From Longimicrobiales bacterium (GTDB lineage: Bacteria > Gemmatimonadota > Gemmatimonadetes > Longimicrobiales > Gaopeijiaceae), in contig JAQWPM010000012.1 in assembly GCA_029245345.1 (NCBI GenBank), positions 248,001 through 312,000 on the forward strand: DNA of 64,000 nt, given 5' to 3'. Made by a program: the position numbers and the translations under genes. How positions within the stretch are numbered: position 1 is the first letter of the stretch; the number at the start of each line of letters is the position of its first letter. Below the pieces are notes generated by a model. It worked only from the letters and a program-made list of their open reading frames with translations, made no database searches and was not told where the DNA came from. Positions 1 to 8,219 of the stretch are shown here, in pieces.

Positions 1-1879
1 AGTGAGTGCCATCGTAGAACGACCCTCCGGTGAGCTCGACGTCACCACGAGCCATGAATGCTCGCGGCAGTTCGAAGCGCGCGCGCGCTTCGTGAAACCA
101 ATAGTCCCCAATCGGAACGACGACGTCGGCGATGCCGAAGTCGCGATCCAGGCTCTCGTAGGTCGAGGTTGCACCAATTGTGATCTGAGTGCCGTTCCTC
201 AACTCCATGTTCACTTCGGGCATCACGGAGCGTGACTCCGCCGACCGATCGTCCAGGCGGAGGTAGTTGGCTCCGCGCACGATGAAGGCAGCGCTCCGTA
301 CCGATGAGGCATCATCCATGAAGTGCCGGTACTGCCCGCTCCCACCGTAGTAGAGGAAGTCGCGCCGAATCTGGAAACCGAGCCCGGGCCGGTAGTCCTC
401 ACCCACTCGGCGGAACTCCGCCGAATATCCGAGTCCCGCATCCTTGCGGCGCTCCCAGCGTGCCACGAACAAGCCGGCATCGAGCGCGCTGCCTTCGTCG
501 ATGACTTCATCGAAGGTCTGAGCCCACTTCGCGGTGACGTACTCGTCTCCCGTGACACGGATCGAAGCATCCACGCCGTACGCAATATTGTCGTTCCCGC
601 CGGATCCGAGCCTCGTGGTCAGCATGCCACCGACCGAGGAATACGGATTCAGCACCTGCTGACTCAGCCGGAGGACACCCATGTTCTCAGCAGCCCGATT
701 CTCATCGCCCGCAGTCTGCATGTTCAGGAACCCAAAGTCGGTCCCGCCCAACTGTCCCACGGCCCGAGCGCCTCCATAGATGCGGACCATCTGGCCATTT
801 ACCAGACCAATCTGCCGGCTATGGAAGAGGCGATCCGTGAAGCCCCCCGTAGAGAACTGGAAGGTGGATGAGCGTTCTTGGAAGAACTGCCGCTTCTCTG
901 GAAAGAAGAGCGCGAAGCGCGTCAGGTTTACCTGCTGGTCATCTGCTTCGACTTGCGCGAAATCCGTGTTCACGGTCAGGTCGAGTGCGAGGTTCGACGT
1001 CGGCGAAAAGCGAAGGTCCAGCCCCATCTCGCGCATCGGATCGTCGTTCGTCCGCCAGCGGGTGGATGGCACTTCTGGAGGAGAAGCGAGGAACGGCCGC
1101 TGAGTCATGCCGCCCAGCCAGAACGGAGTCACATACACCGGCTTGGACTGCACGACATCGCGCAACTGGACTCGCTGGGCCTGAGACGGCTTCGCAAAGC
1201 CGATCCTTCCCCAGATGGGCTCGATAGCCGGGTAGATCTGGCGTTCGTTCTTTCGAGCAATCACCCGGTACGTGCTGAACCCCATCGTTACCTGACCGTC
1301 AACGGCCTGGAATCCGAGCGTCGAGAACGGAATCCGGAACTCGACGAACCACCCTTCCTGGTTCTGGGTCGTCACAACGTCCCAATGAGCGTTCCAGTCG
1401 GAGTTCATCGGCATACCGCCACTGAACTCGGCGTCGTTGGAGAGGGCCCTGTCGTTCCGCACACCAGCCGGGTTCGTGATGAACCAAGAGGCGGTCTCGT
1501 AGTCGTTGTAACTGTCGATAATCAACGCCAAGAGATCGTCACCGCTATACAGATCGCGATACAACGTGTTGGTACGGATCCCGCTCGGATCGGAGTCGAA
1601 GAGCCGACCGGACACGTAGAAATACTCGTCGTCGTGCGCGAGCCGGATCTCGCTACGTTCAGTGAGTGCACCACCGAATACCGGCGAGTACATCGCCATC
1701 GGGAGCGGAGCGATTGCGTCCCATGCGGGCTCGTCGACAACGCCGTCGATCACAACCGCTGACGTCAGCCGAGCGATCTGAATGGGAATCGACCGCGATC
1801 GGTCGACGAGTTCCTCCTGCGCGAGCAGGGGAGTCGATATTAAAGCCACAGTCAGGCCAGCGAGGAGCACTCGCTTCAT
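1..1879 (-). CDS. CBM9-like/DUF5916 outer-membrane protein, C-terminus cut by window edge
   Basis: The frame is open on the minus strand from ATG at 1879 to the left edge (about 626 codons, no stop). It begins with a signal peptide (MKRVLLAGLTVALISTPLLAQ minus its tail; cleavage near residue 21). Residues about 30-210 look like the carbohydrate-binding family 9 fold seen in these proteins (VIDGVVDEPAWDAI, then the FRIPFSTLGF segment). The rest resembles the DUF5916 beta-barrel-like region (NTDFAQVEADDQQVNLTRF, FPEKRQFFQE). The family usually runs to 700-850 residues, so 100-200 residues probably lie outside the window. These proteins are thought to sit in the outer membrane; their substrate is unknown. 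The gene is divergent from the metal operon starting at 2060. Family assignment is confident, function is not. Confidence 0.85.
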   Translation of the reverse strand, partial: MKRVLLAGLTVALISTPLLAQEELVDRSRSIPIQIARLTSAVVIDGVVDEPAWDAIAPLPMAMYSPVFGGALTERSEIRLAHDDEYFYVSGRLFDSDPSGIRTNTLYRDLYSGDDLLALIIDSYNDYETASWFITNPAGVRNDRALSNDAEFSGGMPMNSDWNAHWDVVTTQNQEGWFVEFRIPFSTLGFQAVDGQVTMGFSTYRVIARKNERQIYPAIEPIWGRIGFAKPSQAQRVQLRDVVQSKPVYVTPFWLGGMTQRPFLASPPEVPSTRWRTNDDPMREMGLDLRFSPTSNLALDLTVNTDFAQVEADDQQVNLTRFALFFPEKRQFFQERSSTFQFSTGGFTDRLFHSRQIGLVNGQMVRIYGGARAVGQLGGTDFGFLNMQTAGDENRAAENMGVLRLSQQVLNPYSSVGGMLTTRLGSGGNDNIAYGVDASIRVTGDEYVTAKWAQTFDEVIDEGSALDAGLFVARWERRKDAGLGYSAEFRRVGEDYRPGLGFQIRRDFLYYGGSGQYRHFMDDASSVRSAAFIVRGANYLRLDDRSAESRSVMPEVNMELRNGTQITIGATSTYESLDRDFGIADVVVPIGDYWFHEARARFELPRAFMARGDVELTGGSFYDGTH

Positions 1880-2059
1880 GGCATAAGATATTGTTGGCAT
1901 AGCGGTTAACGTAGAAAGGATACCGCGTCTCGCGTACCTCTCCACGCCCGAACAGGGACTCACGCAACTCTTGTTAGGCACAACGGGTACCAGAGCAACG
2001 ACCCCGCCCAGCATGACTTCGTTGACGCGACACATAGGTGTGAATTAGCCTGAGTAACT

Positions 2060-2392
2060 ATGAGGCATAGGGACAACGCACTCCGGAAGGCCCTCGCGGC
2101 CTGGCTCCCGGCGCTCTTGGTGATTCTGAGCGTCGCGGTGCCCGCACTCGAACGCGATGAATTCGCGGCCGAGACTGTGGTGGAGAGCGAGCACGCCCCA
2201 GGGACGTGCCCAACCGCACACGACCACACAGTGTGCACCCAGGTTGGTGCGAATCTCTCTGTTGCCTCGGCATCGACGAAGATCTCGCACGATCACGCCA
2301 TCGTGTTGGCTTCCGCCCCCGTGGAAGCCCTAGAGGCCTCGCGCTCCGTCTTCATGGACGGGCACCCGACACGAGGACCTCCCCTGACCTGA
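2060..2392 (+). CDS. Small exported protein with two HDH motifs, first gene of metal-uptake operon
   Basis: A 110-residue protein with one hydrophobic segment near residues 10-28 (KALAAWLPALLVILSVAVPA), likely a signal peptide or anchor. The mature part carries two His-Asp-His motifs (TAHDHTVC and SHDHAIV) and two Cys residues, so binding of zinc or a similar metal is plausible. It lies 88 nt upstream of the His-rich porin-like gene and in line with ZnuA- and ZnuB-like genes, which supports a metal-related role. Small His-containing periplasmic proteins often accompany metal transporters, but I do not recognise a named family. A TTGACG at about 2018 could be a -35 element; no convincing Zur box was seen. 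Confidence 0.6.
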   Translation: MRHRDNALRKALAAWLPALLVILSVAVPALERDEFAAETVVESEHAPGTCPTAHDHTVCTQVGANLSVASASTKISHDHAIVLASAPVEALEASRSVFMDGHPTRGPPLT

Positions 2393-2480
2393 CGCACTAG
2401 CGGCCGCATACCGGTCGTCATCCGTGCGCCCACTAAGGGCGCGCACGTCACAGGTACAGATTAGGGAGATCCATCGCACG

Positions 2481-3905
2481 ATGAACCATCCATTTCGGCA
2501 CCCGGCATTCAGCTGGACCCGCATCGCAGTTCTACTGCTGGTAGGTACCACCGCACCATCCTTCGCGTCTGCCCAATCGTCGCCTGACTCTGTGCGCGCG
2601 GAGGTCGCCCGCCTGGCAGCCCTCGTCGACAGCTTGAGTCGGGAAGTAGCGAGACTCCAGGAAAGAGGTCAGGAAGAAGAGGCGACCGATGCCCTCGCTG
2701 ATCTCAGAGCAGCTGCGGCGGCCGCAGCAGCTGCAGGAGGCGCGCCGTCGACCACACAAGACGAGAACCAGGAGTTCGTCGGCCGCCAACGCTCGCTTCA
2801 GGCACTCAACCCCGAGATCAGTGTGAACTCGGACGTGTTCGCGCACATTAACAAGGACGACACGGACGAGGACAACTTCTTCGCACGCGAGTTCGAGATC
2901 TCGATCATTTCGAATCTGGATCCATATTCACGGGCCAAGGTCTTCCTGTCCCGACACATTGAGGGTGGGGAATTCTCACCGTTCGCGGACGGCGATCATG
3001 GGCACGGCCACGCGGAAGAAGGTGGTGGTGGCTTCGCCGTCGAAGAGGGATACATCGAGTGGGTCAGCCTACCTGGTGGCACGAGCCTCAAGGTGGGGAA
3101 GTTCTTCCAGCAGTTCGGCCAAATGAACCGATGGCACGGCCATGCCCTTCCTTTCCAAACCCGTTCTCTCCCCCACCTCGCGTTTGTCGGGGCTGAGTCG
3201 CTCGCCCAAACTGGCGCATCGATGCACTGGCTCGCGCCGTTCTCACCCCTCGGTGGCACGTACGAAGCAACGGTAGAACTCACGCGGAGCGAGAACGAAA
3301 CGTTGTTCGGCGAGTCCGGCCGCCTCTCCGTTTTGACACACCTGAACGGGTTCTGGAATCTGTCTTCATCCGTCGACTTCGACCTGGGAGCGAGCTGGCT
3401 AAACGGATCCTACGAAGACGAAGAGCACTTCATGGACCGAAACCTCTACGGCCTGGAAGCGGCTCTGAATTGGAGTCCTCCGGGGCAGTCGCGGTATCGC
3501 GGACTCACCCTTCGAGGCGGTGTCATGGCCTTGGAGGGTCTCGTAAGCCATGAGGAGAATGATGACCACGACGACCATGACGACGACGACCACGACGACG
3601 AAGACCACGACGACGAAGACGATGAGGAGGGCTTCGAGCGGGCGATCGGATATTGGGGATTAGGCGAAGTCCGACTGTCCCAAAACTGGTTGGCCGGTGT
3701 CCGATTCGACCGCACGGAAAACCCCGAGGACCCGACGGAGACGGCTTGGCTCTTCTCTCCGACGCTCACCTGGTGGCAGAGCGAGTACGTACGCCTGCGC
3801 GCCGAGTACGACCTCGTTGGACGCAGTTTCGAAACGGTACGACAGGGTCGCTTCCTATTCCAAGTGACCTTCGCGATGGGTCCCCACAAGCACGAGACCT
3901 ACTAA
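2481..3905 (+). CDS. Porin-like outer-membrane protein with His/Asp-rich loops, metal-linked
   Basis: 474 residues. The ATG at 2481 is preferred over an upstream start at 2424 because it places a signal peptide at the very N-terminus (cleavage after SFASAQ, about residue 32) and has AGGGAG upstream. Residues about 36-72 form a likely coiled coil followed by an alanine run, as in trimeric porin stalks; the rest is rich in alternating beta-strand pattern with aromatic ends and finishes in a strand containing RFLFQVTFAMG. Two probable surface loops are metal-binding in look: HGHGHAEE near residue 173 and a run of His, Asp and Glu at about 357-385. The stop TAA (3903-3905) overlaps the ATG of the ZnuA-like gene by one base. 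Likely an outer-membrane entry or capture protein for zinc or another divalent metal; this is inference from composition and operon. Confidence 0.7.
   Translation: MNHPFRHPAFSWTRIAVLLLVGTTAPSFASAQSSPDSVRAEVARLAALVDSLSREVARLQERGQEEEATDALADLRAAAAAAAAAGGAPSTTQDENQEFVGRQRSLQALNPEISVNSDVFAHINKDDTDEDNFFAREFEISIISNLDPYSRAKVFLSRHIEGGEFSPFADGDHGHGHAEEGGGGFAVEEGYIEWVSLPGGTSLKVGKFFQQFGQMNRWHGHALPFQTRSLPHLAFVGAESLAQTGASMHWLAPFSPLGGTYEATVELTRSENETLFGESGRLSVLTHLNGFWNLSSSVDFDLGASWLNGSYEDEEHFMDRNLYGLEAALNWSPPGQSRYRGLTLRGGVMALEGLVSHEENDDHDDHDDDDHDDEDHDDEDDEEGFERAIGYWGLGEVRLSQNWLAGVRFDRTENPEDPTETAWLFSPTLTWWQSEYVRLRAEYDLVGRSFETVRQGRFLFQVTFAMGPHKHETY
3549..3635 (+). repeat. Low-complexity GAC/CAC/GAA codon run
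   Basis: A tract made almost only of GAC, GAT, CAC, GAA and GAG codons inside the porin-like gene, encoding alternating Asp/His/Glu. Such short-unit repeats change length easily, so the loop length may differ between strains. Confidence 0.8.
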
Positions 3906-4993
3906 TGAACGTCACAAGACCTGTCCGGAACGCCCGCCGGGAGACGCGCCCAGTGTTCGCGACTGCCCTCCTCAGCACACTCCTGCTTGCAGCGGTACCA
4001 GCCGAAACGCCGGATCCCGACCGCGCGGCGCTCCGCATCGTGACCACACTGCCCATCTATGCAGAATTGGTCCGGGAAATCGGTGGCGGCGAGGTCGAAG
4101 TTTCCGCGATCGCGAATCCGAACGAGGACGCACACTTCGTGCGCCCCAAGCCCAGCTTCGCGAGGGATATCAGGAGCGCCGACGCGTTCGTCACCACCGG
4201 TCTCGACCTGGAACTATGGGTGCCCACCCTCCTCGATCGCGCCGGGAACGGCGACGTCATAGAAGGAGCACGCGGTTACATCACCGCATACACAGGCATC
4301 GCGCTGCTCGACGTGCCGGTCTCGGCAGACCGTAGCGGCGGAGACGTGCACATCTATGGGAACCCGCACCTCACCACGGATCCGCTACGCACGCTGCAGA
4401 TAGCCCGAAATATCACGACTGGCCTAAAGCGCGTCGCCCCAGACAGGGCTGCGGTGTTCGATGCCGGATTGGCGGACTTCACGGAGCGCCTGTACAACCG
4501 ACTCTTCGGAGCACGACTGGTCGAGCTGATCGGTGGAGAAACACTGGAACAACTGTCCCATGGCGGGACACTCTTCACATTCCTCGAAGCAAATGAGTAT
4601 GAGGGAAACCCGCTCATCAAGGAGCTCGGAGGATGGCTCGCACGTGCTGAACCGTTCCGCGGCCAAGACATCATTTGCTACCACAAGAACTGGGCATACT
4701 TCGAAGACCGTTTCGACGTGTCATGCGCGGACTACGTGGAAGCGAAGCCCGGGATCTCCCCCACTCCAGGACATGTCGCGCAGCTGATCAACCGAATGAA
4801 GACCGAGAACCTCGACGTCATGTTGGCCGCCACGTATTTCGACCGGGGCAAGGTCGAAACAGTCGCGCGGCGCGGCGAAGCGACCCTCGTCCAGGTGCCC
4901 CTGTCTCCAGGTGCGCGCGAAGGAATCGACGATTATTTCACACTCGTCGAGACGTGGGTGACCGAACTCGCGGCGGCGTTCCGAAACCAGTGA
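3905..4993 (+). CDS. ZnuA/TroA-like metal-binding protein of ABC transporter
   Basis: 362 residues starting at ATG 3905, coupled to the preceding gene by a one-base overlap. A hydrophobic leader (residues about 16-35) precedes the cluster A-I substrate-binding fold (LRIVTTLPIYAELVREIGG). Probable metal ligands are H77 (EDAHFVRPKPS), H155 (GNPHLTTDP) and H260 (CYHKNWAYF), with an acidic residue near the C-terminus as fourth ligand; this is the arrangement of ZnuA-type proteins. The central long linker lacks the His-rich loop usual in ZnuA; that role may be taken by the His-rich partner just upstream. Delivers metal to the permease encoded 31 nt downstream. Zinc is most likely, manganese possible. 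Confidence 0.85.
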   Translation: MNVTRPVRNARRETRPVFATALLSTLLLAAVPAETPDPDRAALRIVTTLPIYAELVREIGGGEVEVSAIANPNEDAHFVRPKPSFARDIRSADAFVTTGLDLELWVPTLLDRAGNGDVIEGARGYITAYTGIALLDVPVSADRSGGDVHIYGNPHLTTDPLRTLQIARNITTGLKRVAPDRAAVFDAGLADFTERLYNRLFGARLVELIGGETLEQLSHGGTLFTFLEANEYEGNPLIKELGGWLARAEPFRGQDIICYHKNWAYFEDRFDVSCADYVEAKPGISPTPGHVAQLINRMKTENLDVMLAATYFDRGKVETVARRGEATLVQVPLSPGAREGIDDYFTLVETWVTELAAAFRNQ

Positions 4994-5024
4994 TCATCCA
5001 CCATCCAACGCTCCGGACCATTTG

Positions 5025-5885
5025 ATGTTCGAGAACCTCGATCTGATGATCCCGCCCATCGTGGCCGGACTCGTGATCCTCTCGATTCATGCCTACTTGG
5101 GACTCCACGTCCTGGGACGAGGCGTAATTTTCGTGGATCTCGCGTTCGCGCAGATCGCCGCCCTCGGGACGACCGTTGGGCTGTTGGTCGGCTTCGAGGT
5201 CGGAAGCGCCATGTCTCTGGCGTTCGCTTTGGGCTTCACCCTCTTCGGAGCATTGATCTTCTCATTCACACGAATGGAGAAGTCGATCGTTCCGCAGGAA
5301 GCCATCATCGGGACCTCCTACGTGGTAGCCTCAGCCGCGGTGATTCTGCTCGCGGGCCTCAGCGCCGAAGGAGCTGAACACGTGAGTGAGACGCTCACCG
5401 GTTCGCTCATTTGGATCGACTGGCCAGCCATCATCAAGATCGCCGTCGTCTACGCGGTCATCGGCGGCATTCACTACGGTCTGCGACGCCGCTTCCTCGC
5501 GGTGACCTTCGCCCCAGAGAAAGCGGGAAATATCCGCCTCTGGGACTTCTTGTTCTACGTGACCTTCGGGGTGGTGATCGCTTTCTCGGTGGAGGTCGCC
5601 GGCGTCTTGATGGTATTCAGCGCACTGGTCATCCCAGCTGTGATCGCGTTCCTGTACACGAACCAGTTCGGCCGAGCTCTGCTCATTGCATGGTTCGCGG
5701 GTACAATCGCGGTCGTAGGAGGGATCGGGACGTCCTTCTACATGGACCTCCCGACGGGTCCGCTCCTGGTGTGCTTCTTCGGGCTCGTTCTCGTCGTGGC
5801 TGCTGCACTTCGCCCCATATTGGGCATGAGGGCAGAAGGCGAGATCGTGGTTCGGGCACTCATGGACGAGTCGTCAGACAGCTAG
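5025..5885 (+). CDS. ZnuB/MntB-like metal ABC transporter permease
   Basis: 286 residues, all hydrophobic with about eight membrane segments, matching the ABC-3 permease family (HVLGRGVIFVDLAFAQIAALG and VEVAGVLMVFSALVIPAVIA are typical). ATG at 5025 is used; the TTG at 5022 is an unlikely alternative. It follows the binding protein by 31 nt. No ATP-binding subunit is encoded next to it: the following gene is endonuclease IV on the other strand. Its stop codon shares the tetranucleotide CTAG with the stop of that convergent gene. Confidence 0.9.
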   Translation: MFENLDLMIPPIVAGLVILSIHAYLGLHVLGRGVIFVDLAFAQIAALGTTVGLLVGFEVGSAMSLAFALGFTLFGALIFSFTRMEKSIVPQEAIIGTSYVVASAAVILLAGLSAEGAEHVSETLTGSLIWIDWPAIIKIAVVYAVIGGIHYGLRRRFLAVTFAPEKAGNIRLWDFLFYVTFGVVIAFSVEVAGVLMVFSALVIPAVIAFLYTNQFGRALLIAWFAGTIAVVGGIGTSFYMDLPTGPLLVCFFGLVLVVAAALRPILGMRAEGEIVVRALMDESSDS

Positions 5886-6754
5886 GAAGTCCGGAAGCTG
5901 CGCAGTAGCTCCAGATTACGAATGTCTGCAGCAGCACCGTCGTCGCCCTTCGGTGTCTCCAGGATCTTCGGCACGTGGCGAAGACGTTCGTCCGTCATGA
6001 GCCTACGGAACGGCGCCTCGCCCAAGGTCCCTGCCCCAATCGTTTCGTGACGATCCTTGCGCGACCCGAACGGATGCTGCGAGTCGTTCATATGGATCAG
6101 GCCTAGACGGTCGAGTCCGATGATCTCATCGAATGCATCCCAGACGCCGTCATAGTCATTCACCAGATCGTACCCGGCTGAATACCCGTGACAGGTATCG
6201 AAACAGATGCCAACACGATGCCGCTGGGACTCGGGAATACCTTCGATGATGGCCTGGAGGTTCTCGAAGGTGGCCCCCACGCTGGTGCCAGATCCGGCCG
6301 TGAGTTCAAGCAACACACGCGTCCCACCCTCAACCGCCTCGAGAGACTCGGTGACTCCTTCGGCGTTCCTCACGAGTCCGGCCTCAGGATCCTTGTCCGT
6401 TGCGTTCCCCGGATGCGTGACCATGAAGTCCAACCCCAGCGTACAACACCGCTGCAGTTCGCCCTGAAAACAACGCTGCGACATGCGCCACAACTTCCGG
6501 TCTGGAGACGAGAGGTTGATCAGGTAGGAATCGTGAGCGCCCGCGAATACAACGCCATGCTCCTCACGCGCTGCCTTGAAAGCTTCCGCGGTCGCTTCAT
6601 CGATCTTCGGCTCAGCCCACCGACTCGGTTGCTTAGTAAAGAGTTGGATGTTGGCGGCATTGATCTCCGCCGCGCGGGCTGGAGCGTTTTGCACGCCCCC
6701 TCCAGCTGAAACGTGGGCGCCCAATTCGTCTGAGATGGCATTTTTTTCGTTCAT
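5882..6754 (-). CDS. nfo: Endonuclease IV (AP endonuclease)
   Basis: 290 residues from ATG 6754 (a TTG at 6772 is less likely). Zinc-dependent TIM-barrel enzyme that cuts the backbone 5' of abasic sites in base excision repair. Seen motifs: GAHVSAGGG near the N-terminus, GAHDSYLINL, LLELTAGSG (usually LENTAG; here Leu replaces Asn), CFDTCHGYSAGYD, LIHMNDSQ and ILETP, which together supply the nine metal ligands of the family. Length is normal. Convergent with the permease gene, sharing CTAG at the stops. Confidence 0.95.
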   Translation of the reverse strand: MNEKNAISDELGAHVSAGGGVQNAPARAAEINAANIQLFTKQPSRWAEPKIDEATAEAFKAAREEHGVVFAGAHDSYLINLSSPDRKLWRMSQRCFQGELQRCCTLGLDFMVTHPGNATDKDPEAGLVRNAEGVTESLEAVEGGTRVLLELTAGSGTSVGATFENLQAIIEGIPESQRHRVGICFDTCHGYSAGYDLVNDYDGVWDAFDEIIGLDRLGLIHMNDSQHPFGSRKDRHETIGAGTLGEAPFRRLMTDERLRHVPKILETPKGDDGAAADIRNLELLRSFRTS

Positions 6755-7333
6755 GGCCTCGAAGCTCTGCAAAGTTTGCCGAAAGGGGAACGGAAGCCCT
6801 GTGCCAAATTTGAATGAACCAAGACTCTAGAAATCCGTCGGTGCCCGTACGTCATTGTACATCAATGTGTTACAGCATCACTGTGCGCTCCACATCGAAC
6901 ATCATCAATCAGGAGGCCTCTCATGCACGTAGCGGCCGACAGATACATCGATTTGAGGGACGGACGGATGGTCCGTACCCCCCCGGCTCCGCGGAACCCG
7001 AAGCCCGAACTCATTCAAGTCATCCAATACCAACACTGGTCGTACCAAGATGGGTGGTAGGTGCTTGCACCTATCGTCACCCGTTTCTTGTCACTCGACC
7101 TGCCGTTTCGACGTTTTCGTGGAGAAGTGTCCTCGTTTCGTGACAGTCCGAACGGTGGCTCAGACGGCCCGTTTCGGCGGGCACGGCCATGGCGTCTCTG
7201 CATAAGTCGTTGTAAAGCAATGTGATGCATGACCATCTAACGGCCAGGGGATTCCCGAGCGCCGAACGGCACACGCATTGCATTTAACCCTCGTACGGCA
7301 TGGAGCCGTATTCAGCGACACGGGGGTCGGAAG
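6755..7333. other. 579-base intergenic stretch with one small ORF
   Basis: Apart from the 45-codon ORF at 6923-7060 no frame here looks protein-coding. At 6861-6870 there is a short ACAT-CA-ATGT inverted repeat upstream of that ORF. The part 7080-7190 repeats CGTTTCG-like words (at about 7107, 7137 and 7169) with TGTCAC and GTGACA arms around them. The part 7200-7330 should hold the promoter of the gene at 7334. I see no RNA gene I can name. Confidence 0.4.
6923..7060 (+). CDS. Small ORF, 45 residues, ideal ribosome binding site
   Basis: ATG at 6923 lies six bases behind a perfect AGGAGG (6911-6916), the strongest ribosome site in this part of the window. The product begins MHVAADRYIDLRDGRMV, has a Pro-rich middle (RTPPAPRNPKP) and ends QHWSYQDGW; it has no membrane segment or known motif. 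It lies between divergent nfo and the secreted protein at 7334. It could be a real small protein or a leader peptide; the ribosome site is the main support. Confidence 0.45.
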   Translation: MHVAADRYIDLRDGRMVRTPPAPRNPKPELIQVIQYQHWSYQDGW

Positions 7334-8113
7334 ATGTTATTTGCGAGGAACGAATTGAGACTGCAGGGACGGGTGGGCGTGAGGGGACCGGCGCTTTGCC
7401 TGATAATGGCACTGATCGCCGTTGCGCTTCTGGCCAGCGAAGGCATAGGCCAGGAGATCCAGTCGGAAGCGTTCGACCTCGTTGGTGCGGTGGTGGACGA
7501 TTCGAACGGGCAAGCCTTGGCTGGCGCCTTCGTGTCGCTGACGGGCTCCGACTGGGGCTCGATCACAAACGAGAACGGACGCTTCGCGATCCCTGACCTC
7601 GGGGCCGGGACCTACTCCATCAGGGCGGAGCAGATCGGCTACGAGACTTTGGTTTGGGAAGGGCAGATCTCTGCTGCAGCCCCGCTACAACTCCGGATGG
7701 CGCCTCAGCCCATGATTCTCGAGGGCCTTCAGGTCGTGACAGATCGATTCCAGTCAAGACGGAACGGAAACGCAACCAGTGTGCGCATGTACGACCGCAC
7801 CGCTCTCACAAGCACATCCCAGCCCACGGTGTTGGACTTCGTGGCTTTCCGAGTGGGTTCGGCACGCGAACGCTGCGCCTCGAATGCCCGTGCCGACATT
7901 TGCCTAAGAATCCGAGGCCGAAATGTCGAACCTACGATTGTGGTCGATGAGCTCGAGATCTTAGGCGGAATGGACTACTTGGCAGCAATTGCACCGCACG
8001 AACTGCACATGGTGGAAGTGTTCGGCCAAGGTCGACACATCCGCGCGTACACAACGCGTTTCATGGAACGTGCGGCGAAAACGCGACTGCAGCCTGTGAC
8101 TGTCCTGTTCTAG
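7334..8113 (+). CDS. Secreted CarboxypepD-regulatory-like plus TonB-plug-like protein
   Basis: 259 residues. Signal peptide with hydrophobic core at about 20-37 (LCLIMALIAVALLAS). Residues about 48-125 form a carboxypeptidase regulatory-like beta-sandwich (GAVVDDSNGQALAGAFVSL, NENGRFAIPDLGAGTYSI). Residues about 130-245 resemble the plug region of TonB-dependent receptors (PTVLDFVAF, CLRIRGRN, TIVVDELEI, ELHMVEVFG). No barrel follows, so it is not a receptor itself. Common in Gemmatimonadota as a short, soluble version of the receptor N-terminus; role unknown. Monocistronic; it faces fumarase across a strong hairpin. Confidence 0.7.
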   Translation: MLFARNELRLQGRVGVRGPALCLIMALIAVALLASEGIGQEIQSEAFDLVGAVVDDSNGQALAGAFVSLTGSDWGSITNENGRFAIPDLGAGTYSIRAEQIGYETLVWEGQISAAAPLQLRMAPQPMILEGLQVVTDRFQSRRNGNATSVRMYDRTALTSTSQPTVLDFVAFRVGSARERCASNARADICLRIRGRNVEPTIVVDELEILGGMDYLAAIAPHELHMVEVFGQGRHIRAYTTRFMERAAKTRLQPVTVLF

Positions 8114-8143
8114 AAACGCCACCCCGAACAGGATAGCTACGTT

Positions 8144-8175
8144 GAGGCCGGTCCACCCAAGGGTGGGCCGGCCTC
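8144..8175. terminator. Long GC hairpin between convergent genes
   Basis: Arms 8144-8158 and 8161-8175 pair over 15 positions with one wobble, separated by AA. It lies 30 nt behind the stop at 8113 and 45 nt behind the end of fumC on the other strand, so it can serve both. No T-run follows on either strand, so it may block RNA decay or need Rho. Confidence 0.5.
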
Positions 8176-8219
8176 GAACCGCGTAAGCGCTCTCCAATCG
8201 TTCTGGGCCCGACGTTCCG

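Noticed and set aside
1880-2059. Zur operator before the metal operon
   Set aside because: I looked for a TATA-centred dyad such as GTTATANTATAAC and found none convincing; TTGT-TAGGC-ACAA near 1968 is too short to call.
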